Shown piece by piece: positions 51,189 to 59,580 of a stretch of DNA of 64,000 bases. Every line of letters begins with the position of its first letter. The first letter of the stretch is position 1. This stretch comes from Tsukamurella pseudospumae. Lineage in GTDB: Bacteria; Actinomycetota; Actinomycetes; Mycobacteriales; Mycobacteriaceae. The translations under genes and the position numbers were made by a program. The DNA lies in NCBI RefSeq assembly GCF_001575205.1, contig NZ_LSRE01000003.1, positions 1-64,000 of the forward strand, written 5' to 3'. The notes under the pieces were generated by a model. The model was given only the letters and a program-made list of their open reading frames with translations. It did not search any database and was not told where the DNA came from.

Positions 51189-51800
51189 TCAGCTCCGACG
51201 CAGCCCGTCGAAGGCGATCGCGACGAGCGCGTCGGCCACCTCCCCGACCGGGTGATCCGGTTTGGGCCGGTACCACTCGACGAGCGAATTGACCATGCCG
51301 AACAACAGGCGGCTGGTCACCGACGGATCGACGTCCGCGCGCACGTCACCCTCGGCGACAGCGCCGGCCACCAGTTCCGCGACGACGGCGTCGAACTCAC
51401 GACGGCGTGCGAGCGCCCGGCGCTCGACCTCGGAGTTGCCGCGCACGCGGAGGAGCAGCGTGACATAGGGCAGTTCCGCGACCAGCACGTCCACGCTGCG
51501 GCGCAGCACGTGTTCGAGGCGGTCGACGGAGCGTCCCGTCGTGGCGCCGGCCTCGGTGGTCACCGCGAACAGGCCGCTGAGGGCGCGGTTCAGGGCGAGC
51601 TCGAGCAGCTCCTCCTTGCCGGCGACGTGGTGGTAGATCGACGACTTCGTCAGGCCGAGGTTCTTCGCCAGCACGTCCATGCTGGTCGCGTCGTAGCCGC
51701 GCTCGTTGAACACGCGGACGGCGACCGCGAGCAGCGAGTCCAGGTCGTAGCCGGGGCGCCCCGGCGAGCCGGTGCGTCGTCGAACAGGCGTTGCGCTCAT
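51189..51800 (-). CDS. paaR: TetR-family repressor of the paa genes (PaaR-type)
   Basis: A 203-residue TetR regulator: a recognition-helix region GYDATSMDVLAKNLGLTKSS with SIYHHVAGKEELLELALNRA at residues about 30-65, then a C-terminal ligand domain of unknown specificity. It lies between the two operators found at 51116 and 51845, and divergent from the catabolic operon, so it is probably PaaR; phenylacetyl-CoA is the usual inducer in related actinobacteria (family knowledge, not seen here). Its own start is 100 bp from the hydratase start. Confidence 0.82.
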   Translation of the reverse strand: MSATPVRRRTGSPGRPGYDLDSLLAVAVRVFNERGYDATSMDVLAKNLGLTKSSIYHHVAGKEELLELALNRALSGLFAVTTEAGATTGRSVDRLEHVLRRSVDVLVAELPYVTLLLRVRGNSEVERRALARRREFDAVVAELVAGAVAEGDVRADVDPSVTSRLLFGMVNSLVEWYRPKPDHPVGEVADALVAIAFDGLRRS

Positions 51801-51844
51801 GAACAGATTCTCGCACCCCGCGCCCCGATCACAGCAAGACCTTG

Positions 51845-51868
51845 TTACCGACCGAATGATCGGTTATT
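51845..51868. promoter_or_regulatory. PaaR-type operator upstream of the plus-strand paa operon
   Basis: TTACCGACCGAA followed by TGATCGGTTATT: the same 12-base left half as the site before paaZ and a similar right half (CGGT). It lies 32 bp before the hydratase start and 44 bp before the PaaR start, positioned to control both divergent genes. Confidence 0.65.
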
Positions 51869-51900
51869 ATTTCGACACAGCCCAGCCCCGAGGGAGTTGC

Positions 51901-52659
51901 ATGAGCGAGCCCCTTCCGCAGGTCGTCACCGGCCTGCAGACCGTCACCGTCGAGCGCACCGTCGACCGGTACGTCGTGACGCTCGACCGCCCCGCGGCGC
52001 GCAACGCCATCAACGCCGCGATGATCGCCGAGTTGCACACTGTCTGCGGCCTCGTCGAGGCGGACCCGGCGCCCGTGCTGCTGACCGGCACCGGGGAGCA
52101 CTTCGCCGGCGGCGCGGACATCGGCGAGCTCCGCGAACGCGGCCGCGACGAGGCCTTCGCGGGCATCAACCGCAATCTGTTCGACCGGTTCGCCGCGCTC
52201 CCGCTGCCCACCGTCGCCGCGATCAGCGGTTACGCGCTCGGCGGCGGCGCCGAGCTGGCCTACGCCTGCGACATCCGGATCGCAGGCGAGACCGCGGTGT
52301 TCGGCAACCCCGAGCCCGGGCTCGGCATCCTCGCGGCCGCCGGCGCCACGTACCGGCTCCCGTCCCTGGTCGGGCAGTCGGTGGCCAAGCAGGTGCTGCT
52401 CGCGGGCCGCACCCTCGACGCGGAGGCCGCCCTCCGGTACGGGCTCGTCATGGACGTCGTCCCGGCGGGCGAGCACCTGGCCTCCGCCCACCGCACGCTC
52501 GACCGCATCGTCGCCTCCGCGCCGCTGGCCCTGCGCCTGACCAAGGCCGTCGTGGACGGGACCGCGCGGATCGAGGACATCGCCCAGGCCGTCCTGTTCG
52601 AAACGGCGGACAAACGGGACCGCATGACCGCATTCTTGGAGAAGAGGAACCGCAGATGA
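51901..52659 (+). CDS. paaF: Enoyl-CoA hydratase of phenylacetate catabolism
   Basis: A 252-residue crotonase. The fold signature is visible in EHFAGGADIGELRER and the oxyanion region ISGYALGGGAELAYACDI, followed by GNPEPGLGILAAAGATYRLP with a catalytic Glu. It is the first gene of the plus-strand paa operon, and would hydrate 2,3-dehydroadipyl-CoA. Start ATG 51901; a longer frame to 51772 runs through the operator and is rejected. It overlaps the next gene as ATGA. Confidence 0.85.
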   Translation: MSEPLPQVVTGLQTVTVERTVDRYVVTLDRPAARNAINAAMIAELHTVCGLVEADPAPVLLTGTGEHFAGGADIGELRERGRDEAFAGINRNLFDRFAALPLPTVAAISGYALGGGAELAYACDIRIAGETAVFGNPEPGLGILAAAGATYRLPSLVGQSVAKQVLLAGRTLDAEAALRYGLVMDVVPAGEHLASAHRTLDRIVASAPLALRLTKAVVDGTARIEDIAQAVLFETADKRDRMTAFLEKRNRR

Positions 52660-53507
52660 CCACAGCACCGTCGAAGGTCGGCGTCGTCGGCGGGGGCCGG
52701 ATGGGCGCGGGCATCGCGCAGGTCTTCGCCGCGCTGGGCGCCCGTGTAACGATCGCCGAGAGCGGCGACCGGGACGCCGCGCTGGGCCGGGTCACCACCG
52801 GCCTGCAGCGCGCGGCCGAGCGCGACAAGCTGGGCGGTCGGACGCCGGAGGACGTGGCCGCGCGGGTCACCGTCGTCGCCGGGATCGAGGACCTGCCGGC
52901 CGACGCCGACCTCGTGGTAGAGGCCGTCCCCGAGATCATCGACCTCAAGCTCGGCGTGCTGCACCGCGTCGAGTCCGCGGTGGGCCCGGCGTGCGTCATC
53001 GCCAGCAACACCAGCTCCCTGTCGATCGCCTCGCTCGCGGCCGCGCTCGACGACCCGACGCGCCTGGTGGGCATGCACTTCTTCAACCCGGTACCCGCGT
53101 CGACCCTGGTCGAGATCATCCGCACCGACGCCACCGACGGCGCCGTCGTCGAGCGGGTCCGCGAATGGGTGCGGCTCCTCGGCAAGCAGGAGGTGCTCGT
53201 CAACGACTCCCCCGGCTTCGCCACCAGCCGGCTCGGCGTGTGCCTGGGCCTCGAGGCGATCCGCATGCTCGAAGAGGGCGTCGCCGACGCGGAGTCCATC
53301 GACCGGGCCATGGAGCTGGGTTACCGCCACCCGATGGGCCCGCTGCGCTCCACCGACCTGGTCGGCCTGGACGTCCGGCTCGCGATCGCGGAGCACCTCG
53401 CCGCCACTCTGGGCGAGCGGTTCGCGCCGCCGCAGTTGCTGCGCGACATGGTCGCCCGCGGCGATCTCGGCCGCAAGACCGGCCGCGGCTTCCACACCTG
53501 GTCCTGA
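52656..53507 (+). CDS. paaH: 3-hydroxyacyl-CoA dehydrogenase (PaaH-type)
   Basis: A 283-residue single-domain 3-hydroxyacyl-CoA dehydrogenase: NAD-binding VGVVGGGRMGAGIAQVFA, the ASNTSSLSI loop, and MHFFNPVPASTLVEII carrying the catalytic His. A C-terminal LGRKTGRGFHTW is typical. It would oxidise 3-hydroxyadipyl-CoA. It is about half the length of E. coli PaaH but matches the shorter actinobacterial form. It begins inside the end of the hydratase gene (ATGA). Confidence 0.88.
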   Translation: MTTAPSKVGVVGGGRMGAGIAQVFAALGARVTIAESGDRDAALGRVTTGLQRAAERDKLGGRTPEDVAARVTVVAGIEDLPADADLVVEAVPEIIDLKLGVLHRVESAVGPACVIASNTSSLSIASLAAALDDPTRLVGMHFFNPVPASTLVEIIRTDATDGAVVERVREWVRLLGKQEVLVNDSPGFATSRLGVCLGLEAIRMLEEGVADAESIDRAMELGYRHPMGPLRSTDLVGLDVRLAIAEHLAATLGERFAPPQLLRDMVARGDLGRKTGRGFHTWS

Positions 53508-53539
53508 CCCACCGAACACCGACACCCGAAGGAGTAGGC

Positions 53540-54322
53540 ATGGAATCCGCCACCCTCACCGTGACCGACGGCCTCGCCGTGCTCACGCTGAACCGCCCGC
53601 AAGCCGCCAACGCACTCGACCTGTCGCTCAAGACCGCACTGCTCGACGGTGTCCGGGCGATCGCCGCCGACGACTCGGTGCGAGCGGTGCTGATCCGCGC
53701 CGAGGGGCGCAACTTCTGCGTCGGGCAGGACCTCGGCGAGCACGCCGACGCGCTGAGCACCACGCCCGACCGGGCCATGGACACCGTCGCCGAGCACTAC
53801 AACCCCCTGATCTCCGGCATCGCCGCGCTCGAGGTCCCCGTCGTCGCAGCCGTGCAGGGCGCGTGCGTCGGAGCGGGCCTGGGCCTCGCGCTCGCCGCCG
53901 ACGTGGTCGTGGCCGCCGAGAGCGCGAGCTTCGCCACCGCCTTCACGGCGATCGGGCTCGCATCCGACTCCGGCCTCACGCGCACTCTGGTCGACGCGAT
54001 CGGCGCCGTCCGCACCCGCGCGTTCATCCTGCTGGGCACCAAAATCTCCGCGGCGCAGGCGCAGGATTGGGGCCTCATCGCGCAGGTCGCCTCGGACGAC
54101 GAGCACGCCGCCACTGCGGAGGCGATCGCCCGCAGGCTGGCGGGCGGCCCGACCGCCGCGTTCGCCGCCGTCAAGGAACTCGTCGCCGCGTCTCTCCCCT
54201 CCCTCGAAGACGCCCTCGAGCGCGAGCGCGTGGCCGCCGGGCCGCTCGCCGCCACCGCCGACCACCGCGGCGCGGTCGAGGCCTTCCTCGCCAAGCGCCG
54301 CCCCGACTTCACCGGTCGCTGA
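53540..54322 (+). CDS. paaG: 1,2-epoxyphenylacetyl-CoA isomerase
   Basis: A 260-residue crotonase-fold protein with CVGQDLGEHADAL, QGACVGAGLGLALAADVVV and a region ATAFTAIGLASDSGLTRTL that fits PaaG. It converts the 1,2-epoxide to the oxepin-CoA that PaaZ opens. It starts at ATG 53540 behind GAAGGAGTAGGC. As with all crotonases, the exact reaction is inferred from position in the paa operon. Confidence 0.82.
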   Translation: MESATLTVTDGLAVLTLNRPQAANALDLSLKTALLDGVRAIAADDSVRAVLIRAEGRNFCVGQDLGEHADALSTTPDRAMDTVAEHYNPLISGIAALEVPVVAAVQGACVGAGLGLALAADVVVAAESASFATAFTAIGLASDSGLTRTLVDAIGAVRTRAFILLGTKISAAQAQDWGLIAQVASDDEHAATAEAIARRLAGGPTAAFAAVKELVAASLPSLEDALERERVAAGPLAATADHRGAVEAFLAKRRPDFTGR

Positions 54323-54346
54323 CCCAGCCGCACGGAAGGCACAGCC

Positions 54347-55306
54347 ATGACAGACACCACCACCGAGTTGGAGACAGAGTTCGAGCGGATCGTCCAGTCC
54401 GACCAGCGCATCGAGCCGCGGGACTGGATGCCGGACGGGTACCGCAAGACCCTGATCCGGCAGATCGCCCAGCATGCGCACTCCGAGATCATCGGCATGC
54501 AGCCCGAGGGCAACTGGCTCACCCGCGCACCGTCGCTGCGCCGCAAGGCGATCCTCATGGCGAAGGTGCAGGACGAGGCCGGCCACGGACTCTACCTGTA
54601 CTCCGCGACCGAGACCCTCGGCGTGGATCGCGCCGAGCTCACCGAGAACCTCATCGAGGGCCGCCAGAAGTACTCGTCGATCTTCAACTACCCGACCCTC
54701 TCCTACGCGGACGTGGGCGTCATCGGCTGGCTGGTCGACGGCGCCGCCATCTGCAACCAGGTGCCGCTGTGCCGCAGCTCCTACGGGCCGTACGGCCGCG
54801 CGATGATCCGGGTGTGCAAGGAGGAGTCCTTCCATCAGCGGCAGGGCTTCGAGCTGCTCATGACCATGATGACCGGCACGCACGCGCAGCGGGACATGGT
54901 GCAGGAGTCGGTGAACCGCTGGTGGTGGCCCGCGCTGATGATGTTCGGCCCGCCCGACGACCGGTCCCCCAACTCGGCGCAGTCGATGGCCTGGCGGATC
55001 AAGCGACACACGAACGACGAACTGCGGCAACGTTTCGTCGACATGTCGGTGCCGCAGGCCGAGATCCTCGGCGTCACCTTCCCGGACCCGGACCTGGCAT
55101 GGAACGCCGAGCGCGGCGCCTACGACTTCGGCGAGCCGGACTGGGACGAGTTCATGCAGGTCGTCAAGGGCAACGGCGCCACCAGCGTCGAGCGGATCGC
55201 GAACCGTCGCGCCGCCCACGAGAACGGCGCCTGGGTGCGGGAGGCCGCTGCGGCCTTCGCCGCCCGCACCGCCGCACCGGATACCACCCCATCGGAGCAG
55301 GAGTAG
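54347..55306 (+). CDS. paaA: Phenylacetyl-CoA 1,2-epoxidase, catalytic subunit
   Basis: A 319-residue ferritin-like di-iron oxygenase subunit. Ligand segments: [38 protein letters not shown] and [19 protein letters not shown]. It forms the catalytic core of the PaaABCE epoxidase that uses O2 on phenylacetyl-CoA. It is followed immediately by PaaB. Length is normal. Confidence 0.95.
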   Translation: MTDTTTELETEFERIVQSDQRIEPRDWMPDGYRKTLIRQIAQHAHSEIIGMQPEGNWLTRAPSLRRKAILMAKVQDEAGHGLYLYSATETLGVDRAELTENLIEGRQKYSSIFNYPTLSYADVGVIGWLVDGAAICNQVPLCRSSYGPYGRAMIRVCKEESFHQRQGFELLMTMMTGTHAQRDMVQESVNRWWWPALMMFGPPDDRSPNSAQSMAWRIKRHTNDELRQRFVDMSVPQAEILGVTFPDPDLAWNAERGAYDFGEPDWDEFMQVVKGNGATSVERIANRRAAHENGAWVREAAAAFAARTAAPDTTPSEQE

Positions 55307-55308
55307 AC

Positions 55309-55605
55309 ATGACCGAGCAGACCCGCATCGACTGGCCGCTGTACGAGGTGTTCCTGCGCGGCAAACGCGGACTCAACCACGTGCACGTCGGCTCCCTGCA
55401 CGCCGCCGACGCCGAGATGGCGTTGCGCAACGCCCGCGACGTGTACACCCGCCGCAACGAGGGCGTGAGCATCTGGGTGGTCCGCTCGAGCGACGTGGTG
55501 GCCTCCAGCCCGTCCGAGAAGGACCCGTTCTTCGCCCCGAGCGGCGACAAGGTCTACCGCCACCCGACTTTTTACGAGATCCCGGACTCGGTTCCGCACA
55601 TGTGA
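55309..55605 (+). CDS. paaB: Phenylacetyl-CoA epoxidase subunit PaaB
   Basis: A 98-residue protein with the PaaB signature WPLYEVFLRGKRGLNHVHVG, SLHAADAEMALRNARDVY and RRNEGVSIWVVRSSD. PaaB is a non-catalytic structural subunit of the epoxidase complex. ATG 55309 is 2 bp after the paaA stop. Confidence 0.95.
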   Translation: MTEQTRIDWPLYEVFLRGKRGLNHVHVGSLHAADAEMALRNARDVYTRRNEGVSIWVVRSSDVVASSPSEKDPFFAPSGDKVYRHPTFYEIPDSVPHM

Positions 55606-55719
55606 CGGGCTGCCGGTCCGGAGCACCGGCCGTTCGACGACATACAGACAACGTCCCCCACATGTGACCTCCGGTCACCGCAGCCCATCTCGCCCAGCCC
55701 GCGAACAGGATTCACAGCC
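55606..55719 (+). other. Intra-operon gap with hairpin and a doubled CACATGTGAC
   Basis: The 114-bp gap between paaB and paaC is the largest in the operon. GCCGGT (55612-55617) and ACCGGC (55625-55630) form a short hairpin with a 7-base loop. CACATGTGAC occurs at 55597-55606, overlapping the paaB stop, and again at 55659-55668. It could mark an RNA processing or attenuation point, or just a duplication scar. Confidence 0.35.
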
Positions 55720-56637
55720 ATGATCGATCACGACAACGCCTACGAGGGCCTCGTCGACTCGGACTCCCACGGCCAGTGGGCGTTCGGCACCAGCTTCGAC
55801 GAGCCCCTCGCCGGAGTCGATACGACGGTGCCCGACGACGTCGACCCCCACACCCTCGCGGTGTACTGCCTCATGCTCGGCGACGACGCGCTGATCTCCG
55901 CCCAGCGGCTCGCCGAATGGAGCACCCGTGCACCCGAGTTGGAGGAGGAGGTCGCGCTCGCCAACGTCGGCCTCGACCTGCTCGGCCAGGCACGGCTCCT
56001 CCTGGCCCGCGCCGCGGCCGCCGATCCCGCGGTGGTGCCGGTCATCTCGGACGCCTCGCCGGTGCCCGCCGAGGACGCGCTCGCCTTCTTCCGTGACGAC
56101 TCCGCGTTCCGCAACGTCCGGCTCGTCGAGCTCGACAACGGCGACTTCGCGGTCTCGACGGTGCGCCTGCTGGTCTTCGCGACGGCCCGTCTGGCCCTGT
56201 TCGACCGGCTCCGCGGCTCCCGCGACCCCGTCCTAGCCGCCGTGGCGGCCAAGGGCGTCAAGGAGATCACCTACCACCGCGACTACGCCGCGCGGTGGGT
56301 GGTCACCCTCGCGCAGGGCACCGACGAGTCCCGCCGCCGCACCGAGGCGGCCATCGCCCGCGTCTGGCCCTACGTCCCCGAGCTGTTCGAGCCGTCCACC
56401 GAGGAGCTGGCCCTCGCCGCGTCCGGGATCGGTGTGGACCCGCGCGAGCTGCGCGGCGAGTTCGACGCCGTCATGGAGTTGACCTTCGGCGCCGCCGGGC
56501 TACCGATCCCCGACGCCCCGGGCGTCGCCCGGGTGGGCGGCCGCGCCGGCCGACAGGGTCTGCACACCGAGGAGCTCAGCCGCATCCTCGCCGAGATGCA
56601 GTCCGTCGCCCGCGCCCATCCCGACGGGACGTGGTGA
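55720..56637 (+). CDS. paaC: Phenylacetyl-CoA epoxidase subunit PaaC
   Basis: A 305-residue ferritin-like subunit. YCLMLGDDALISAQRLAEW, EVALANVGLDLLGQARLL and KEITYHRDYAARWVVTLAQG are typical of PaaC, which pairs with PaaA but has lost catalytic iron binding. Start ATG 55720. The end overlaps paaD (GTGA). Confidence 0.92.
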   Translation: MIDHDNAYEGLVDSDSHGQWAFGTSFDEPLAGVDTTVPDDVDPHTLAVYCLMLGDDALISAQRLAEWSTRAPELEEEVALANVGLDLLGQARLLLARAAAADPAVVPVISDASPVPAEDALAFFRDDSAFRNVRLVELDNGDFAVSTVRLLVFATARLALFDRLRGSRDPVLAAVAAKGVKEITYHRDYAARWVVTLAQGTDESRRRTEAAIARVWPYVPELFEPSTEELALAASGIGVDPRELRGEFDAVMELTFGAAGLPIPDAPGVARVGGRAGRQGLHTEELSRILAEMQSVARAHPDGTW

Positions 56638-57149
56638 CCGTGCAGGCCACCGAGTTCCGCACGCCGCTCGCCGTGGTGGGCGATGTACTCGACCCCGAGA
56701 TGCCGCAGGTCACCCTGGCGGACCTGGGCATCGTCCGCGAGGTCGCCCAGGCTCCCGACGGTGCCGTGCGCGTGACCATCACACCCACCTACTCCGGCTG
56801 CCCCGCGATGGGAACCATCCGCGCCGACATCGAGCACGCGCTGCACGCCGCCGGCTACGGGGAGGTCGTCATCGACACCGCGCTGTCCCCCGCGTGGACC
56901 ACCGACTGGATCACCGAGGCGGGCCGCGCGAAGCTCCGTGCCGCCGGATACTCGACGCCCGGCCCCGCGCCGCGCCGCGCCGACGGCCCCGTCCCCCTGA
57001 CCCTGCAGGCGATGCCCCGTCGGATCGCCTGCCCCGCCTGCGGATCCGACGCCACCCGCCTCGACTCCGAGTTCAGCGCGACGCCGTGCAAGGCGCTCTA
57101 CCGCTGCCTGGACTGCCGCGAGCCCTTCGACCACGTCAAGGAGATCTGA
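56634..57149 (+). CDS. paaD: PaaD, iron-sulfur maturation factor for the epoxidase
   Basis: A 171-residue SUF-domain protein (DVLDPEMPQVTLADLGIVRE, ITPTYSGCPAMGTIRADIE) plus a C-terminal zinc-finger-like segment with four Cys (ACPACGS, CLDC). PaaD is thought to help maturation of the Fe-S cluster in PaaE. GTG 56634 overlaps the paaC stop, and its own stop overlaps paaE by one base (TGATG). Confidence 0.92.
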   Translation: MTVQATEFRTPLAVVGDVLDPEMPQVTLADLGIVREVAQAPDGAVRVTITPTYSGCPAMGTIRADIEHALHAAGYGEVVIDTALSPAWTTDWITEAGRAKLRAAGYSTPGPAPRRADGPVPLTLQAMPRRIACPACGSDATRLDSEFSATPCKALYRCLDCREPFDHVKEI

Positions 57150-58237
57150 TGACCGCCGTCGCCCCCATCCCCACCCGGGGTCGCGCGTTCCACGCGCTCA
57201 CCGTCGCCGACGTCGAGTCGCTGTGCGACGACGCGGTGGCCGTCACCTTCGACGTGCCGGACGATCTGGCCGACGAATTCGCCTTCGCCGCCGGACAATC
57301 GCTCACGTTGCGCCGGATGATCGACGGCGTCGAGCACCGCCGGTCGTACTCGATCTGTGCGCCCGTCGGCGAGCGGCCCCGGGTCGGCGTCCGTGAGGTC
57401 ACCGACGGGCTGTTCTCGTCCTGGCTGGTGCGGCGGGTCCGCGCCGGCGACACCATCGAGGTGCAGGGCCCCACCGGCAGCTTCGCCGCCGACCCCGACG
57501 AGGGCGGCGTGCACGTCCTCATCGCGGCGGGCTCCGGCATCACGCCGATGCTGTCCATCGCGGGTACGGTCCTCGCCAATCCCGCTGCGCGCGTGATCCT
57601 CATCTACGGCAACCGTCGCACGCGGTCGGTGATGTTCGCCGACGAGATCGCCGACCTCAAGGACCGCTACCACGATCGGCTCGACGTGATCCACGTCCTC
57701 TCCCGCGAGCCCCGCGACGTCGAGCTGTTCACCGGTCGCGTCGACGCCGAGCGGCTGCGCGAGCTGCTGCGCACCGTCGTGCCCACCGGCGATGTCAACC
57801 ACTTCTGGCTGTGCGGCCCGCACGGCATGGTCACCGACTCGGAGGCCGTGCTCGCCGAACTCGGCGTGGCGCGCAGCGCGATCCACCGCGAGCTGTTCTA
57901 CGTCGACGACGGCACCCCACCGCCGCAGGAGAAGCACCGCGAGCCGGGCGTCACCGGCCCGAGCAGCGCGGTCACCGTCGTGCTCGACGGGCGGAGCGCG
58001 ACCGGCACGATCTCCCAGGACGACACACTGCTCGACGGTGCCGAGAACTTCCGCCCGGATCTGCCCTTCGCCTGCAAGGGCGGCGTGTGCGGCACGTGTC
58101 GCGCGAAGGTGCTGTGCGGCACCGTCGACATGCGCCGCAACTACGCCCTCGAGGACGACGAGGTGGCCGCCGGCTTCGTCCTGACCTGCCAGACCTACCC
58201 CACCAGCGACACCGTCACCGTCGACTTCGACGCCTGA
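57149..58237 (+). CDS. paaE: Phenylacetyl-CoA epoxidase reductase subunit
   Basis: A 362-residue reductase with FAD-binding RRSYSICAPVGER, NAD(P)-binding AAGSGITPMLSIAGTVL and LCGPHGM, and a C-terminal plant-type [2Fe-2S] ferredoxin (CKGGVCGTCRAKVLCG and a distant Cys). It passes electrons from NADPH to the PaaA di-iron centre. ATG 57149 overlaps the paaD stop by one base. Confidence 0.93.
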   Translation: MTAVAPIPTRGRAFHALTVADVESLCDDAVAVTFDVPDDLADEFAFAAGQSLTLRRMIDGVEHRRSYSICAPVGERPRVGVREVTDGLFSSWLVRRVRAGDTIEVQGPTGSFAADPDEGGVHVLIAAGSGITPMLSIAGTVLANPAARVILIYGNRRTRSVMFADEIADLKDRYHDRLDVIHVLSREPRDVELFTGRVDAERLRELLRTVVPTGDVNHFWLCGPHGMVTDSEAVLAELGVARSAIHRELFYVDDGTPPPQEKHREPGVTGPSSAVTVVLDGRSATGTISQDDTLLDGAENFRPDLPFACKGGVCGTCRAKVLCGTVDMRRNYALEDDEVAAGFVLTCQTYPTSDTVTVDFDA

Positions 58238-58287
58238 CGCCCGGTCCCCCACGCCCTCCCAGCCGATCCAGCCCCAAGGAGCCCGTC

Positions 58288-59577
58288 ATGACATCGACCG
58301 TCGCAGACGACGACATCGAGTTCGCCACCCGCGACCGGATCTCCGCGCTGCAGCTCGAGCGCATGCGGTCCACGCTCGCCCACGCCTACGAGAACGTCCC
58401 CCACTACCGCCGGGCCTTCGACGAGGCGGGCGTGCACCCGAGCGACCTCCACGAGCTCTCGGACCTCGCGAAGTTCCCGTTCACGACGAAGGCCGACCTG
58501 CGGGAGAACTACCCGTTCGGCATGTTCGCCGTACCACGCGAGCGGGTCTCGCGGATCCACGCCTCCTCCGGCACCACCGGCCGCCCCACCGTCGTGGGCT
58601 ACACCGCCGACGACATCAGCATGTGGGCCGACGTGGTCGCGCGGTCGCTGCGCGCGGCCGGCGTCCGCGCGGGCGACCGGGTGCACGTCTCCTACGGCTA
58701 CGGCCTGTTCACCGGGGGCCTCGGCGCGCACTACGGCGCGGAGCGGCTGGGCGCCACGGTGATCCCCATGTCGGGCGGGCAGACGGAGAAGCAGATCCAG
58801 CTGATCCAGGACTTCGAGCCCGACGCGATCATGGTCACGCCGAGCTACATGCTCACGATCGTCGACACCATGCTGGCCATGGGCGTCGATCCCCGCGCGA
58901 CCTCCCTGCGCACGGGGATCTTCGGCGCCGAGCCGTGGACCGACCGGATGCGCACCGAGCTCGAGGAGGAGGTCGGCATCGACGCCGTCGACATCTACGG
59001 CCTCTCCGAGGTGATCGGTCCCGGCGTCGCGATGGAGTGCGTGGAGACCAAGGACGGCCTGCACATCTGGGAGGACCACTTCTACCCCGAGGTCATCGAT
59101 CCGATGACGGGCGAGGTGCTCCCGGACGGCGAGCACGGCGAGCTGGTGTTCACCTCGCTCACCAAGCAGGCCACCCCGATCATCCGGTACCGCACGCGCG
59201 ACCTCACCCGCCTGCTCCCCGGGACCGCCCGCACCATGCGGCGGATGGAGAAGGTCACCGGCCGCACCGACGACATGATGATCCTGCGCGGCGTCAACGT
59301 CTTCCCCACCCAGATCGAGGAGCTGATCCTCGGCATCGACGGCCTCGCGCCCCAGTTCCAGTGCGTGCTGGACCGTCCCGAGCGCATGGACCGGCTCACG
59401 GTCAAGGTCGAGAACCGGCACGACCGCCCCGTCGACGAGACCGCCGGCAGCACCCTGACCAAGATCATCAAGGACAAGATCGGCATCTCGGTCGACGTCG
59501 ACGTGCTCCCTCCGGGCAGCATCGAGCGCACCGTCGGCAAGGCCCGCCGGCTGGTCGACAACCGCCCGAAGGACTGA
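58288..59577 (+). CDS. paaK: Phenylacetate-CoA ligase
   Basis: A 429-residue ligase. YENVPHYRRAFDEAGVHPSD, FPFTTKADLRENYPFGMFAV, the ATP-binding ASSGTTGRPTVVGYT, YGLSEVIGPGVAMEC and RGVNVFPTQIEE are all PaaK hallmarks. It activates phenylacetate with ATP and CoA as the entry step of the pathway. It is the last gene of the plus-strand operon and lies 50 bp after paaE with CAAGGAG upstream. The next gene, convergent, starts 4 bp after its end. Confidence 0.94.
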   Translation: MTSTVADDDIEFATRDRISALQLERMRSTLAHAYENVPHYRRAFDEAGVHPSDLHELSDLAKFPFTTKADLRENYPFGMFAVPRERVSRIHASSGTTGRPTVVGYTADDISMWADVVARSLRAAGVRAGDRVHVSYGYGLFTGGLGAHYGAERLGATVIPMSGGQTEKQIQLIQDFEPDAIMVTPSYMLTIVDTMLAMGVDPRATSLRTGIFGAEPWTDRMRTELEEEVGIDAVDIYGLSEVIGPGVAMECVETKDGLHIWEDHFYPEVIDPMTGEVLPDGEHGELVFTSLTKQATPIIRYRTRDLTRLLPGTARTMRRMEKVTGRTDDMMILRGVNVFPTQIEELILGIDGLAPQFQCVLDRPERMDRLTVKVENRHDRPVDETAGSTLTKIIKDKIGISVDVDVLPPGSIERTVGKARRLVDNRPKD

Positions 59578-59580
59578 CGC

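Noticed and set aside
49332-52655. Long plus-strand frame leading into paaH
   Set aside because: It lies opposite paaZ and paaR; only the part from 52656, with an NAD-binding motif, is a real gene.
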